Of a stretch of DNA of 64,000 bases, positions 1 to 8,767 are shown piece by piece. How positions within the stretch are numbered: the stretch's first letter is position 1; every line of letters begins with the position of its first letter. The DNA comes from Flagellimonas aequoris (GTDB taxonomy: Bacteria; Bacteroidota; Bacteroidia; Flavobacteriales; Flavobacteriaceae). The position numbers were made by a program, and so were the translations under genes. Below the pieces are notes generated by a model that saw only the letters and a program-made list of their open reading frames with translations, was not told the DNA's origin and did no database searches. The DNA lies in contig NZ_QXFJ01000008.1 in NCBI RefSeq assembly GCF_003584165.1, positions 248,001 through 312,000 on the forward strand. The letters are read 5' to 3'.

Positions 1-665
1 AAGGCAAGGTGGTAAAACCCTATGGTCGCAATGAGGCTGTTGCCAAAGCAGTTGTAAGACTAAAAGGCACCAATGGTGAGCTATTGTCCGAGACCTATTC
101 CGATGAAGAGGGAAATTACCGTTTGGAAATTCCATGGACCAGTGCAGTAACCCTTGAGAGTACTTCGGAACGCTATTCGACCTATAAGAAACAATTTACG
201 GAAGAAGATTTACAAGAATTGGCCAATACGGATGCATACAATGTTGAATTATCGCTGTATGATGATTTGGTAGAAGAAAAGGAAGGGCAAAAAGTGGTAA
301 AGATGGATAAGTTTTATTTTGGCAACAGTTCCACCCAACTCACGCCTGAAATCGATTCGCAATTGGACAAGGTGGTGTCCTTCATGAATGCCTTTCCAGA
401 TGCCCAACTCAGGATTGAAACCTATACGGACAGTAGGGGAGGTAGTAGTACTAACTTTAAACTTACCCAAGGACGTTCTGATGCCATAAAGAGATATTTG
501 GTAGGACAAGGCGTGTCTGCTACCAGTATTTTGTATTCCATTGGGTATGGAGAGGAGAAAATCTTGAACAACTGTACCAACGGGGTGTTCTGTATTGAGA
601 CTCTGCATAAACAGAACCAACGTTCCTTGATTGTGGTGCTCAACGACAATGTACTTTTTGACTAA
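1..665 (+). CDS. OmpA-family outer membrane protein, C-terminal part (5' end outside window)
   Basis: The reading frame is open to the left edge, so the true start lies outside the window and only about 220 C-terminal residues are seen. The first ~85 residues look like a carboxypeptidase-regulatory/SdrD-type beta domain (a run with DEEGNYRLEIP). This is followed by an OmpA-like peptidoglycan-binding domain: FYFGNSSTQLTPEID, then the helix-strand pattern with YTDSRGG, QGRSDAIKRYL and the closing QRSLIVVL. OmpA domains in Bacteroidota anchor the outer membrane to peptidoglycan, often in gliding or PorE-like proteins, but the missing N-terminus prevents a finer call. It converges on the next gene with one base between the stop codons. 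Confidence 0.85.
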   Translation, partial: GKVVKPYGRNEAVAKAVVRLKGTNGELLSETYSDEEGNYRLEIPWTSAVTLESTSERYSTYKKQFTEEDLQELANTDAYNVELSLYDDLVEEKEGQKVVKMDKFYFGNSSTQLTPEIDSQLDKVVSFMNAFPDAQLRIETYTDSRGGSSTNFKLTQGRSDAIKRYLVGQGVSATSILYSIGYGEEKILNNCTNGVFCIETLHKQNQRSLIVVLNDNVLFD

Positions 666-666
666 A

Positions 667-1911
667 TTATACCAAAAGCATCCAGCAATAGTACAGCGCA
701 AATAAAGAAAGGAACACCATGCCGCTATAGGTAAGGATTCTTAGTCCCAGTTTAGGTTTGTGTTTCAAGGGGATATCGTTGCCCATCACCGTTTTTAAGT
801 TCATCCAACCCAACAATGGAGCCAATACAAACGAAACAAAAGTGGCCAATGCCACAAGATCTCCCATGTTGGCACTGAACAGGGTAATGACCATCCAGTT
901 GATCAAAGTCATGACAATCACCATGATGGCAAAGGCATTTTTGTTTTGGAACAGGGACTTTTTCGGGTAGAGTTTTTGAAGAATGTCCACACTTACCCTG
1001 GAGATGGCATCATGGGCCGTCATACAGGTACTGAACATGGTGGCAAACGCTGCCACGGCAATAAAAAAGTAGGCCCAATTGCCAATATGGGTGGTAAATA
1101 GATTTACCAATTGATCCGCGAACACAACCGCATTGCCGCTCAATTCCGTTCCGGTACCATAAAGGGTCATCCAACCGATGATCATGAAGAATACAGCTAA
1201 TAACGCTGTTAAAATGTAGCCTACGTTGAATTCCTGGATGGCAATCTTCAGCGTTGGTTTGTTTTTCATGGTCTTTAAATTCTCTATGCCCCACATGCTT
1301 ACCCAGCCCGAAGCTTCCACCGCGGTGGGCATCCATCCCACCAAACCTATGAGGAACAAAATGCCGGCCTCGTTGAAAATTTCAGGGCGTTGGTAGGTTT
1401 CCGATCCGGGAACGGCGCCTTTTTGCAAAACCATGATGGTGGTAATCAACAGGGCAACAAAAAGAATGGTGATGACGGCTTTCAACGATTCTTCCAAAAA
1501 GCGATACTTTCCCACGATCAACAACAAACTGATAAAAACAAACAGTCCTAGTGAAATGGTACCGGCACCGAAGCTGGTGATATGGAACAGATTCATGAAC
1601 AATCCTGCGGTGACCACGTAGAGCGCTGCCAAAATGGTAAAGGTGGAGATTAGGGTAACAAAGGCATAGATCCACAAATAGGTTTTGCCCAAATTCAAAT
1701 ACCCTTGGATCAGGCTTTTTTCGGTGACCGTGGTATATCGGATGCCAAACTCAAAAAAGGGATACTTGAACAGATTGGCCAAAAGTATGGGGATGACCAT
1801 AATCCAACCATATTGGGCACCTGCCTTGGTAGACAACACCAAATGCGATGTGCCAATGGCCATACTGGCGAACAATAGGCCAGGGCCGAGTGCCTTGAAC
1901 AATGCTTTCAT
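667..1911 (-). CDS. Divergent Nramp-family (divalent metal transporter-like) membrane protein
   Basis: This is a 414-residue integral membrane protein with about eleven hydrophobic segments. The N-terminal GPGLLFASMAIGTSH and following KAGAQYGW match the first-helix region of Nramp (SLC11) transporters. In classical Nramp proteins the unwound part of helix 1 carries the metal-binding DPGN motif; counting from the conserved GP, this protein has G20-T-S-H23 at that place. The helix-6 region has GWMPTA around M194, so the methionine-proline step is kept but the usual MPH is not. The fold family is fairly clear; the substrate is not, and manganese or iron transport should not be assumed. The ATG at 1909-1911 is the natural start, directly before the first membrane segment. 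Confidence 0.75.
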   Translation of the reverse strand: MKALFKALGPGLLFASMAIGTSHLVLSTKAGAQYGWIMVIPILLANLFKYPFFEFGIRYTTVTEKSLIQGYLNLGKTYLWIYAFVTLISTFTILAALYVVTAGLFMNLFHITSFGAGTISLGLFVFISLLLIVGKYRFLEESLKAVITILFVALLITTIMVLQKGAVPGSETYQRPEIFNEAGILFLIGLVGWMPTAVEASGWVSMWGIENLKTMKNKPTLKIAIQEFNVGYILTALLAVFFMIIGWMTLYGTGTELSGNAVVFADQLVNLFTTHIGNWAYFFIAVAAFATMFSTCMTAHDAISRVSVDILQKLYPKKSLFQNKNAFAIMVIVMTLINWMVITLFSANMGDLVALATFVSFVLAPLLGWMNLKTVMGNDIPLKHKPKLGLRILTYSGMVFLSLFALYYCWMLLV

Positions 1912-1992
1912 CCCGTTTGTTAGTTAATTTTCAAACGGGAAGATATGTTTTTTTGTTCAAATTCCAGATGAAGCCTTTTCTACCTTCATACA

Positions 1993-4368
1993 TTATTTTT
2001 TATCTAGAAGTGCCTCTTGGAACAGGTTGAAAATACGGGTGTATTCATCCGTCCAACTACTGGGTTCCACAAAACCATGTCGCTCCACGGGGTAAACGGC
2101 CATTTCCCAATTTTCCTTACCCAGTTCGATCAATCGTTGCGAAAGCCTGACCATATCCTGAAAATGGACATTATCGTCCACCATGCCGTGAAGAATTAAA
2201 AGTTTTCCTTTTAGGCCATCTGCAAAATAGATGGGAGAGCTTCTTCTGTAGGCCAAACTATCCGTTGCGGGAGTATTCAGGATGCGGGCCGTATAGCCAT
2301 GGTTGTATGCGGCCCAATCCCCAACGGACCTAATGGCCCCACCAGCGCTGAAAGTATCAGGAGCATTGAACATGCCCATCAACGTGATGAACCCGCCGTA
2401 GGAACCTCCATAGATACCAATTTTATCCGTGTCGATGCCGTATTTGTCCACTAGCATTTTGGCACCGTCCACTTGGTCGGAAAGATCTTTCCCGCCCATA
2501 TGGCGGTAGATTCCGGTACGCCAATCCCGCCCATAACCGGCACTTCCGCGGTAATCGATGTCCAAAACGGTATATCCATTGTCCACCAAGAGATTGTGGA
2601 ACATATATTCCCTAAAATAGGAACTCCACCACTTGTGGGCATTCTGTAAATAACCGGCCCCGTGAACAAAAATTACGGCTGCCTTGTTTTTTACTGATGT
2701 TTCGGGTTGATAGAGTCTTGCATGCACCTCGGCGCCATCTTCGGCCTGAAAAGTGATGATTTCGGGGTCTTTCCATTCATATCCCTCGAAATCCTTGGTG
2801 GTTGAATGGGTCAGTTGTACCGCTTGGGTCTGTCTTTTGGCATACACAGGGTTTTCCTGAAGGTACAATTCCGTAGGCTTATTGGAGTAGGAATACAGTA
2901 TGGCCAACTGGGTTTCGTCAGGAGAAAGTACCACATCATTGTTTCCGACCCTGTTGGTCAACTGCTCCCATTTCCCTCCTTTTAAGGGCATGGTGTAAAA
3001 TTGTCGATCACCGGGATGGGTCTTGTTCGAACTAAAATACCATCTGGACTCATCCTTGGATATGAACGGATCGTAGATTTCAAATTCGCCAGAGGTCAAT
3101 GCCTTGCCTTTTTTGGAATTGATGTCCATGGTGTACACATGTGCATATCCCGTTTTTTCGGACATGAACCAAAACTCTTTGCCATTGGGCATCCAACCAA
3201 GGGATCCACCTCCCCATCCACTTATACCGGGCCCGGCGATCCATGCCTCGTCATGTTGACGATCCAATTGCTCCACTTTGCCTGTTTCTGGGTCGAGCAA
3301 TACAATCCAGCGATCTTTATAATCATTGGCTTGAATGTCCAAGATGGCCTTGGAACCTTCAGGGTTCCATATGGGTCCGTTGATAAAACCTATCCTATCT
3401 TCATTTTTATAGGGCTTGTCTGGATAATCCTTAGTGTATTCAGGTACATAATCCAAGCCTTCCAAATTATCAAGGACTACGGGATAACTTTCGCGTTTGT
3501 CCAAATTGTACACAAACATTTCATACTTGGTGGGCTCATCGCCAACCTTGGAACGGGTATTTTGGTCTTCGGTATACCCTGATTCAGTTACATAATGAGG
3601 TACAATGGTTCCCTTGCTTTTGGGCCTTTCCATCAAGATATAGGTAATGTATTTTCCCGAAGGGGCCATTTCCAACCCAATCACGGATTTTCCACCGGTT
3701 TCCAGGACCAATGGCCCCAACGCTTCCAATTTTTTGTTGATCTCCTCGCCAGCGTCTTTTTTTGCTTTACGTTCGCGCAGCACATCAAAAAGCCCCAATT
3801 GGTCCTGATACAGAAATTCATCCTTGGAATCCCGCTTAGGTTCCTTGTCATTTGCCTTTACAAAGTGGGTCATTTGCTCCGTGGTTCCGGTGGCCGTGTC
3901 CCAAACAAAAAGCTCATTGTCCTTGGTATAGGCTATCCCTTTTCCATTATCGGTAAAATGCGGGTTGTTTTCCCTTTCCTGTGTCTTGGTAATGGGAGTG
4001 GACTTGTAAGTAGCCACATCCAACAGGAAAATATCCCCATTTTTGGAGTAAACAGCTTTTGTTTTTTGTTGGTTATAAGTAATCCTGGAGGAGGGTAGGG
4101 CATTCGCCGATAAGAAATCCACTTTTTTAATATCCTTTTTCCCTATCGAATAAGCATAGAGCGAATCACTCATGGCGCCATCGGGGTTCCAGTCAAAATA
4201 TAGTGTCATGCCATCGGAAGACCAATAGTGGCCGGAAGGTAGATGCCCTACAAAGTTGTCCCCCTGCATGATGTCCTTAATCTTTAAGGTGGAAGTATTG
4301 CCTTTTTGGGCCAATAATCCATTGTATGTCAGTAATAAAAGAGCTAGTAGCGTAAGATGTTTTCCCAT
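1993..4368 (-). CDS. Secreted S9-family (prolyl oligopeptidase/DPP-like) serine peptidase
   Basis: This 791-residue protein has a cleavable signal peptide (hydrophobic LLALLLLTYNGLLAQ). A beta-propeller of WD40/PD40-like blades fills roughly residues 40-530, and a C-terminal alpha/beta-hydrolase domain follows. The catalytic triad can be placed: Ser656 in GGSYGG, Asp731 or Asp732 in MVDDNVHF and His764 in ERHGF. S9 peptidases cut short peptides, often after proline or at dipeptide steps, in the periplasm. The order propeller then hydrolase is that of DPP IV/prolyl tripeptidyl peptidase relatives. It appears to be a single transcription unit, since both neighbours are on the other strand or distant. 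The exact cleavage specificity cannot be read from the sequence. Confidence 0.9.
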   Translation of the reverse strand: MGKHLTLLALLLLTYNGLLAQKGNTSTLKIKDIMQGDNFVGHLPSGHYWSSDGMTLYFDWNPDGAMSDSLYAYSIGKKDIKKVDFLSANALPSSRITYNQQKTKAVYSKNGDIFLLDVATYKSTPITKTQERENNPHFTDNGKGIAYTKDNELFVWDTATGTTEQMTHFVKANDKEPKRDSKDEFLYQDQLGLFDVLRERKAKKDAGEEINKKLEALGPLVLETGGKSVIGLEMAPSGKYITYILMERPKSKGTIVPHYVTESGYTEDQNTRSKVGDEPTKYEMFVYNLDKRESYPVVLDNLEGLDYVPEYTKDYPDKPYKNEDRIGFINGPIWNPEGSKAILDIQANDYKDRWIVLLDPETGKVEQLDRQHDEAWIAGPGISGWGGGSLGWMPNGKEFWFMSEKTGYAHVYTMDINSKKGKALTSGEFEIYDPFISKDESRWYFSSNKTHPGDRQFYTMPLKGGKWEQLTNRVGNNDVVLSPDETQLAILYSYSNKPTELYLQENPVYAKRQTQAVQLTHSTTKDFEGYEWKDPEIITFQAEDGAEVHARLYQPETSVKNKAAVIFVHGAGYLQNAHKWWSSYFREYMFHNLLVDNGYTVLDIDYRGSAGYGRDWRTGIYRHMGGKDLSDQVDGAKMLVDKYGIDTDKIGIYGGSYGGFITLMGMFNAPDTFSAGGAIRSVGDWAAYNHGYTARILNTPATDSLAYRRSSPIYFADGLKGKLLILHGMVDDNVHFQDMVRLSQRLIELGKENWEMAVYPVERHGFVEPSSWTDEYTRIFNLFQEALLDKK

Positions 4369-4635
4369 TTTGGAATGATCGTTTTAAGTTGGTTTGATTC
4401 CTGTATTTTCAAATATCGGGTATTTTACCGAGTTGCAGTTGATATGGGCTTGTTCAAATTATGTTAAATGAAAAATTACAGGAAGGTTTCTTTTTTTGTC
4501 CATTTTAAAAGTATCTTTAAAACCTATAAGGTTCTGTTGGGCCTTGTTTTTTGAAGGTTTGGTTTTTCAAGGCATCAAACCATATGTTTTAAGTCACTGT
4601 CAAATAACTACTTACTAATAAAACCAGTTTAACCA

Positions 4636-6360
4636 ATGCAGATTATTGAAAATTCCACTGTTTACGATGCCATTATTGTGGGATCGGGAGCAGGGGGCGG
4701 GATGGCCACCAAGGTGCTGTCCGAAGCAGGTTTGAAGGTCGCCGTTGTGGAGGCAGGGCCCTTTTTTGACCCGGCCCTTCCTGAGCACCAGACCCAGTTG
4801 AAATGGCCATACGAAAGTCCAAGAAGGGGTGCCAGTACCCGTTTTAGACCTTTTGGCGACTTTGATGCCGCCTATGGGGGATGGGATATTGAGGGTGAGC
4901 CTTATACCCAAAAGGATGGGAGCCAGTTTGAATGGTTCCGTTCCCGTATGCTTGGGGGTAGGACCAACCACTGGGGAAGGATTTCCCTACGTTTCGGCCC
5001 TAAGGATTTCAAGCACAAGGACATTGATGGGCACGGAGACAACTGGCCTATCAGTTATGACGATATTAAACCGTATTACGATAAGGTGGACAAACTGATC
5101 GGGGTTTTCGGTACCAATGAAGGCCTCCCCAACGATCCTGATGGTTTCTTCTTACCACCTCCAAAACCAAGGTTGCACGAGTTGTTCTACATCAAAGGAG
5201 CAAGGAAAAGCAATGTTCCCGTTTACCCTGCAAGGCTTTCCATGTTGACCAAAAAGCTCAACGATTACCGTGGGGTATGTTTTTACTGTGGACAGTGTAA
5301 CCGAGCCTGTCAGGTGTATGCCGATTTCTCAGCTGGAACCTGTTTGATATTCCCAGCCCAAAAGAACGGGGGGCAGGTAGATCTTTTTGTGAACTGTATG
5401 GTACGAGAGGTCACCACTGATGCCGAAGGAAAGGCAACAGGGGTATCCTATATCAACAAAGAGGATAGGAAGGAATACAAACTGAAGGGTAAAGTGGTGG
5501 TGCTTGGTGCATCCGCCTGTAGTTCTGCTAGGATTCTATTGAACTCCAAGAGCAAACAACACCCCAACGGATTGGGGAACAGTAGTGACGTGGTAGGGAA
5601 GTACCTCCACGATTCCACTGGGGCCGACCGCGCTGGATTTATTCCCGATTTGATGAACCGAAAAGTCTCCTATAATGAGGACGGTGTTGGGGGTATGCAC
5701 GTATACTCCCCATGGTGGGGCGACAATTCCAAGCTGGATTTCCCACGAGGCTACCACATTGAGGTGTGGGGCGGCATGGGTATGCCTAGTTATGGTTTTG
5801 GGTTCAACGTGAACGAATTCAATAAGTTCTTTGGGACCAAGGTGGGAGGTTATGGTGATGTGCTGAGAAGCGATGCCAAGAAATATTATGGAGCCGTGGT
5901 GGGTATGGCCGGAAGGGGTGAATCTATTGCAAGAAAGGAAAACTACTGCGAGATCGATCCTACCACCGTGGATGAATTTGGTATCCCAGTATTGCGCTTC
6001 AATTATAAATGGTCACAGTATGAGATCAATCAGGCCAAGCACATGCAGGACACTTTTGAGGAAATCCTGATCAATATGGGCGGGGAGCCGTTGGGCAAGA
6101 AGCCGAGCAAGGAAACGAATTATGGCCTTCACAATCCGGGTAACATCATCCATGAAGTGGGTACGACCCGTATGGGTGACGACCCCAAGACTTCGGTAAC
6201 CAACAAATACCAACAGTTGCACGATGTGGATAACGTATTCATCGTGGACGCAGGGCCTTTTGTATCCCAAGCGGACAAGAATTGTACTTGGACGATTTTG
6301 GCCCTTTCCATGCGGGCTTCTGAATATATCGTTGACCAGTTGAAACAACAAAACATATAA
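4636..6360 (+). CDS. GMC-family FAD oxidoreductase with a four-cysteine cluster
   Basis: This 574-residue FAD enzyme opens with the dinucleotide-binding motif IIVGSGAGGGMA. The GMC-type C-terminal active site has His506 in IIHEVGTTRMG and Asn549 in DKNCTWT, the His/Asn pair of gluconate 2-dehydrogenase and FAD-glucose dehydrogenase large subunits. An inserted segment has C215-x2-C218-x2-C221-x3-C225 (CFYCGQCNRAC). Related FAD-dependent sugar dehydrogenases bind a 3Fe-4S cluster with cysteines in this region. No signal peptide is visible; in the related enzymes the large subunit is exported with its Tat-signal-bearing small subunit, which here starts at the next base. The likely role is periplasmic oxidation of a sugar or polyol with electron transfer to the respiratory chain. 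The substrate is unknown. Confidence 0.88.
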   Translation: MQIIENSTVYDAIIVGSGAGGGMATKVLSEAGLKVAVVEAGPFFDPALPEHQTQLKWPYESPRRGASTRFRPFGDFDAAYGGWDIEGEPYTQKDGSQFEWFRSRMLGGRTNHWGRISLRFGPKDFKHKDIDGHGDNWPISYDDIKPYYDKVDKLIGVFGTNEGLPNDPDGFFLPPPKPRLHELFYIKGARKSNVPVYPARLSMLTKKLNDYRGVCFYCGQCNRACQVYADFSAGTCLIFPAQKNGGQVDLFVNCMVREVTTDAEGKATGVSYINKEDRKEYKLKGKVVVLGASACSSARILLNSKSKQHPNGLGNSSDVVGKYLHDSTGADRAGFIPDLMNRKVSYNEDGVGGMHVYSPWWGDNSKLDFPRGYHIEVWGGMGMPSYGFGFNVNEFNKFFGTKVGGYGDVLRSDAKKYYGAVVGMAGRGESIARKENYCEIDPTTVDEFGIPVLRFNYKWSQYEINQAKHMQDTFEEILINMGGEPLGKKPSKETNYGLHNPGNIIHEVGTTRMGDDPKTSVTNKYQQLHDVDNVFIVDAGPFVSQADKNCTWTILALSMRASEYIVDQLKQQNI

Positions 6361-6363
6361 GTG

Positions 6364-7074
6364 ATGGATAGGAGAAAGAGTTTAAAATCGATCGTATTAG
6401 GTTCTGTTGCCGGGGGATTGGCCTTACATGGGTGTAAGCCCAGTGCTGAGACCGAGGAATTGGTGGAGTCCCCAAAAATGACCTATCCGGGCAGGGTTCC
6501 TTTGGAAGAGGAGCTGATCGCTGAACTACAGGAAGAAGAATTCCTGAACCCTCATGAAATGGCCACACTTACTATTTTGTGTGATCTTATTTTACCGGGG
6601 AGTGAAGAGTTCAAGGCGGCCAGCGATGCCGATGTAGTAGGATTCATTGAGTTCATGGCCAAGGACAATCCACGTTACCAACCCGATCTGCGCGGTGGGT
6701 TGATGTGGTTGGATCACAAGTGCAATACAGAGTTCGCTAAAGAGTTCAAGGATTGTACCGAGGAACAACAAAAAAGTATTTTGGATCCCATTGCCTATTA
6801 TGACCCAGAGATTCCAGGAAATGAGAGACCTTTTGAAGTGAACTTCTTTTCCTTGGTGAGGAACTTGACCATGACCGGCTTTTACACCACCAAGATTGGT
6901 ATCGAGGAGATTGGTTACAAGGGCAACATGCCCAATGTATGGGACGGGGTCCCCGATGATGTTTTGGCCCAACATGGTGTTGCCTATGAGGAAGAATGGC
7001 TGGCCAAGTGTGTGGACCAAAGTAAACGTGGTGTCACCGCCGAATGGGATGATAACGGGAATTTGATTACGTAA
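6364..7074 (+). CDS. Gluconate 2-dehydrogenase subunit 3-like Tat lipoprotein
   Basis: This 236-residue partner of the GMC oxidoreductase begins directly after that gene's stop codon, so the two must be cotranscribed. A GTG at 6361 gives one residue more; the ATG at 6364 is preferred. The N-terminus DRRKSLKSIVLGS resembles a twin-arginine signal and is followed by a lipobox-like LHGC, suggesting a Tat-exported lipoprotein. The body (IPEFL-like helices with LCDLILPGS, then EFAKEFKDC) matches the gluconate 2-dehydrogenase subunit 3 family, which carries the catalytic subunit through the Tat pathway. A strong terminator follows, ending the two-gene unit. Confidence 0.85.
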   Translation: MDRRKSLKSIVLGSVAGGLALHGCKPSAETEELVESPKMTYPGRVPLEEELIAELQEEEFLNPHEMATLTILCDLILPGSEEFKAASDADVVGFIEFMAKDNPRYQPDLRGGLMWLDHKCNTEFAKEFKDCTEEQQKSILDPIAYYDPEIPGNERPFEVNFFSLVRNLTMTGFYTTKIGIEEIGYKGNMPNVWDGVPDDVLAQHGVAYEEEWLAKCVDQSKRGVTAEWDDNGNLIT

Positions 7075-7093
7075 GTGGAATTTGACCATAAAC

Positions 7094-7127
7094 AAAAGGC
7101 CGCCACTTAAGTAGCGGCCTTTTTTTA
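7094..7127 (+). terminator. Rho-independent terminator after the GMC/subunit 3 pair
   Basis: The hairpin AGGCCGC ... GCGGCCT has an extended inner ACTT/AAGT pairing and runs into seven T residues. It sits 20 bases after the subunit-3 stop codon. An A-run upstream means it could also stop leftward transcription coming from the lipoprotein pair. Confidence 0.85.
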
Positions 7128-7139
7128 TTGCCCATTACT

Positions 7140-7820
7140 TTATTGTACTTCCTCCAAAAGATATACATCGGCACTGCCTTTTACATGAAGTGGATGTGTG
7201 GAGTCGTTTGCTGAGGCATCAACAAAAAAGGAATAATTGAAGGTAAGGTGGTTGTCCTCCGGGTTAAAATTGAAATCGGTATATTCAATTTCTGAAGTTC
7301 CATTGGTGTTGGACTCATAGAGGTCGTCCAAAATGAAGTATTTATTATCTGTGCCGATTACCGGATGGCCTTGGACTTGTACTTCGGAATAATTGATGGC
7401 CTGGGTGGTTTCCCCAAAATTTGAGATTTGGATATAAAAATGGATGAAATTGCCATTGAAATAGTCATCTGGGGAGCTATAAAAGCGGGTAAACTGTAAT
7501 ACGACATCTTTTTCCATATATAAAATATTGCTGGAATAGGTCTCTCCATTGGTTTGTGTGAACTTAAAAATGGTGGAATAATCAATGGTGACCCCATCAG
7601 GTCGGTTTCCGTTCAATTGGAGGGTGGCGTGCCCATATTTTGTCAGTTCTTCAAAACCGATTCCATTTGTTCCATTGGCACCATCTTGCCCATTGGTCCC
7701 ATTGGTCCCATTGACGCCATCTATACCATCCATACCATCTTTCCCGTCATCACCGGAGCAGGATAGCATGACCAAGCTCATGGTAAGCACGGTAATTCTT
7801 AATAGTTTTCTTGTTTTCAT
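7140..7820 (-). CDS. Collagen-like lipoprotein (second of a tandem pair)
   Basis: This 226-residue protein has a lipoprotein signal peptide ending in the lipobox MLSCSG, so it should be lipidated at the cysteine near residue 21. Directly after the cysteine come about ten Gly-X-Y triplets (GKD, GMD, GID, GVN, GTN and similar), rich in Asp and Asn and without proline. The remaining ~170 residues form a beta-rich domain shared with the upstream gene: ELTKYG, RPDG, STIFKFT and FYSSPDD. It lies 26 bases downstream of its paralogue on the same strand, so cotranscription is likely. I do not recognise a described function for the C-terminal domain. Confidence 0.8.
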   Translation of the reverse strand: MKTRKLLRITVLTMSLVMLSCSGDDGKDGMDGIDGVNGTNGTNGQDGANGTNGIGFEELTKYGHATLQLNGNRPDGVTIDYSTIFKFTQTNGETYSSNILYMEKDVVLQFTRFYSSPDDYFNGNFIHFYIQISNFGETTQAINYSEVQVQGHPVIGTDNKYFILDDLYESNTNGTSEIEYTDFNFNPEDNHLTFNYSFFVDASANDSTHPLHVKGSADVYLLEEVQ

Positions 7821-7846
7821 AGTGGTTATTTTAGAGTGATCGTTAA

Positions 7847-8584
7847 TTATTGTATTTCTTCAAGAAGGTTTACATCCACTGTTCCGGAAACATTTAAAAA
7901 GTTCCCAGAATCATTATTGGCACCTTCAACTGTAAAGGAATAAGAGAAAGTGAGATGGTTGCCACTATTCGGGTCAAAGGTCATATCTGGAATCACGATT
8001 TCCGAAACCCCGTCACCGCCGGTTTCATACTTATCCTGTATCACAAAGTACTTATTGTCAGGACCGACAATACCATATCTATTCAAGACAAGCACAACTG
8101 ATATTATGTTCTCAGTTGCTTGGTCTGGGTTGTCTACGGTAACTTCCCAGTCCATAAAAGTGGTATTGTACGTATCGTCAGGAGAGCTGTAAAACCGGCG
8201 GAAGTTAAAGAAGTACTGTACATCATCTCCATTTTGGGTAGCTTCCACAATATTGTAGTTTGGGTAGCTTGAGGCATTTATTGGGGTAAAGCGAAAAATG
8301 GTAGAGTCCTCAAAGGCAATCCCATCTGGCCTTTTACCACTCAAATCAAGAGTGACAAAACCATACTTTGTCAATTCATCCAGTCCAACCCCATCTTCAC
8401 CATTGGAGCCGTCCTGTCCGGGTGCTCCATCTTGTCCAGGGACGCCATCCTGTCCGTTGGCACCATCTTTGCCATCCAATCCATCAATGCCGTTGACGCC
8501 ATCCTTGCCATCCTCAATGGAGCAAGACGTAAGGGTCAATCCTAAAAAAAGAAAAGTCAGGCCGAGTAGTCTGTTCAGTCTCAT
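7847..8584 (-). CDS. Collagen-like lipoprotein (first of a tandem pair)
   Basis: The chosen ATG at 8584 gives 245 residues starting MRLNRLLGLTF, a normal signal peptide with lipobox LTSCS. The open frame extends 43 codons further upstream, but that extension would bury the signal peptide and is rejected. After the lipid-bearing cysteine come about thirteen Gly-X-Y triplets (GKD, GVN, GID, GLD, GQD, GVP, GAP and so on). A beta-rich domain paralogous to the downstream gene follows, with ELTKYG, RPDG, STIFRFT and FYSSPDD. Such repeats can form a trimeric stalk in bacterial collagen-like proteins, but trimerisation here is only inference. The function is unknown. Confidence 0.8.
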   Translation of the reverse strand: MRLNRLLGLTFLFLGLTLTSCSIEDGKDGVNGIDGLDGKDGANGQDGVPGQDGAPGQDGSNGEDGVGLDELTKYGFVTLDLSGKRPDGIAFEDSTIFRFTPINASSYPNYNIVEATQNGDDVQYFFNFRRFYSSPDDTYNTTFMDWEVTVDNPDQATENIISVVLVLNRYGIVGPDNKYFVIQDKYETGGDGVSEIVIPDMTFDPNSGNHLTFSYSFTVEGANNDSGNFLNVSGTVDVNLLEEIQ

Positions 8585-8767
8585 GATTTTAAAGTTTGGA
8601 AGTCTAAGGTAGTGGGGGCTGTGAACGGATAAGATTATAATTGATGGATGTAGCCAACCATTTGATGAAAGCTTCTTGACAATTGACAGGCTTCCCCTTT
8701 TTTCATTTACCATTTGGTAATGTGCAAACTTAGGAGAGTATAGGAAAATTCCTTATTTTTAAAAGAA

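Noticed and set aside
4491..4518. Promoter before the GMC gene (TTG and TATCTTTA)
   Set aside because: Spacing between the elements is only 13 bases and the -7 element lacks the final G.
7140..8584. Gly-X-Y coding repeats considered as a CRISPR-like or non-coding tandem repeat
   Set aside because: The repeat is explained by translation into collagen-like triplets after a lipobox; there are no spacers.
8707..8720. Inverted repeat TTACCA-tt-TGGTAA between the collagen-like lipoproteins and the MBL gene as an operator
   Set aside because: Arms are only six bases and no second copy or recognisable promoter element supports it.
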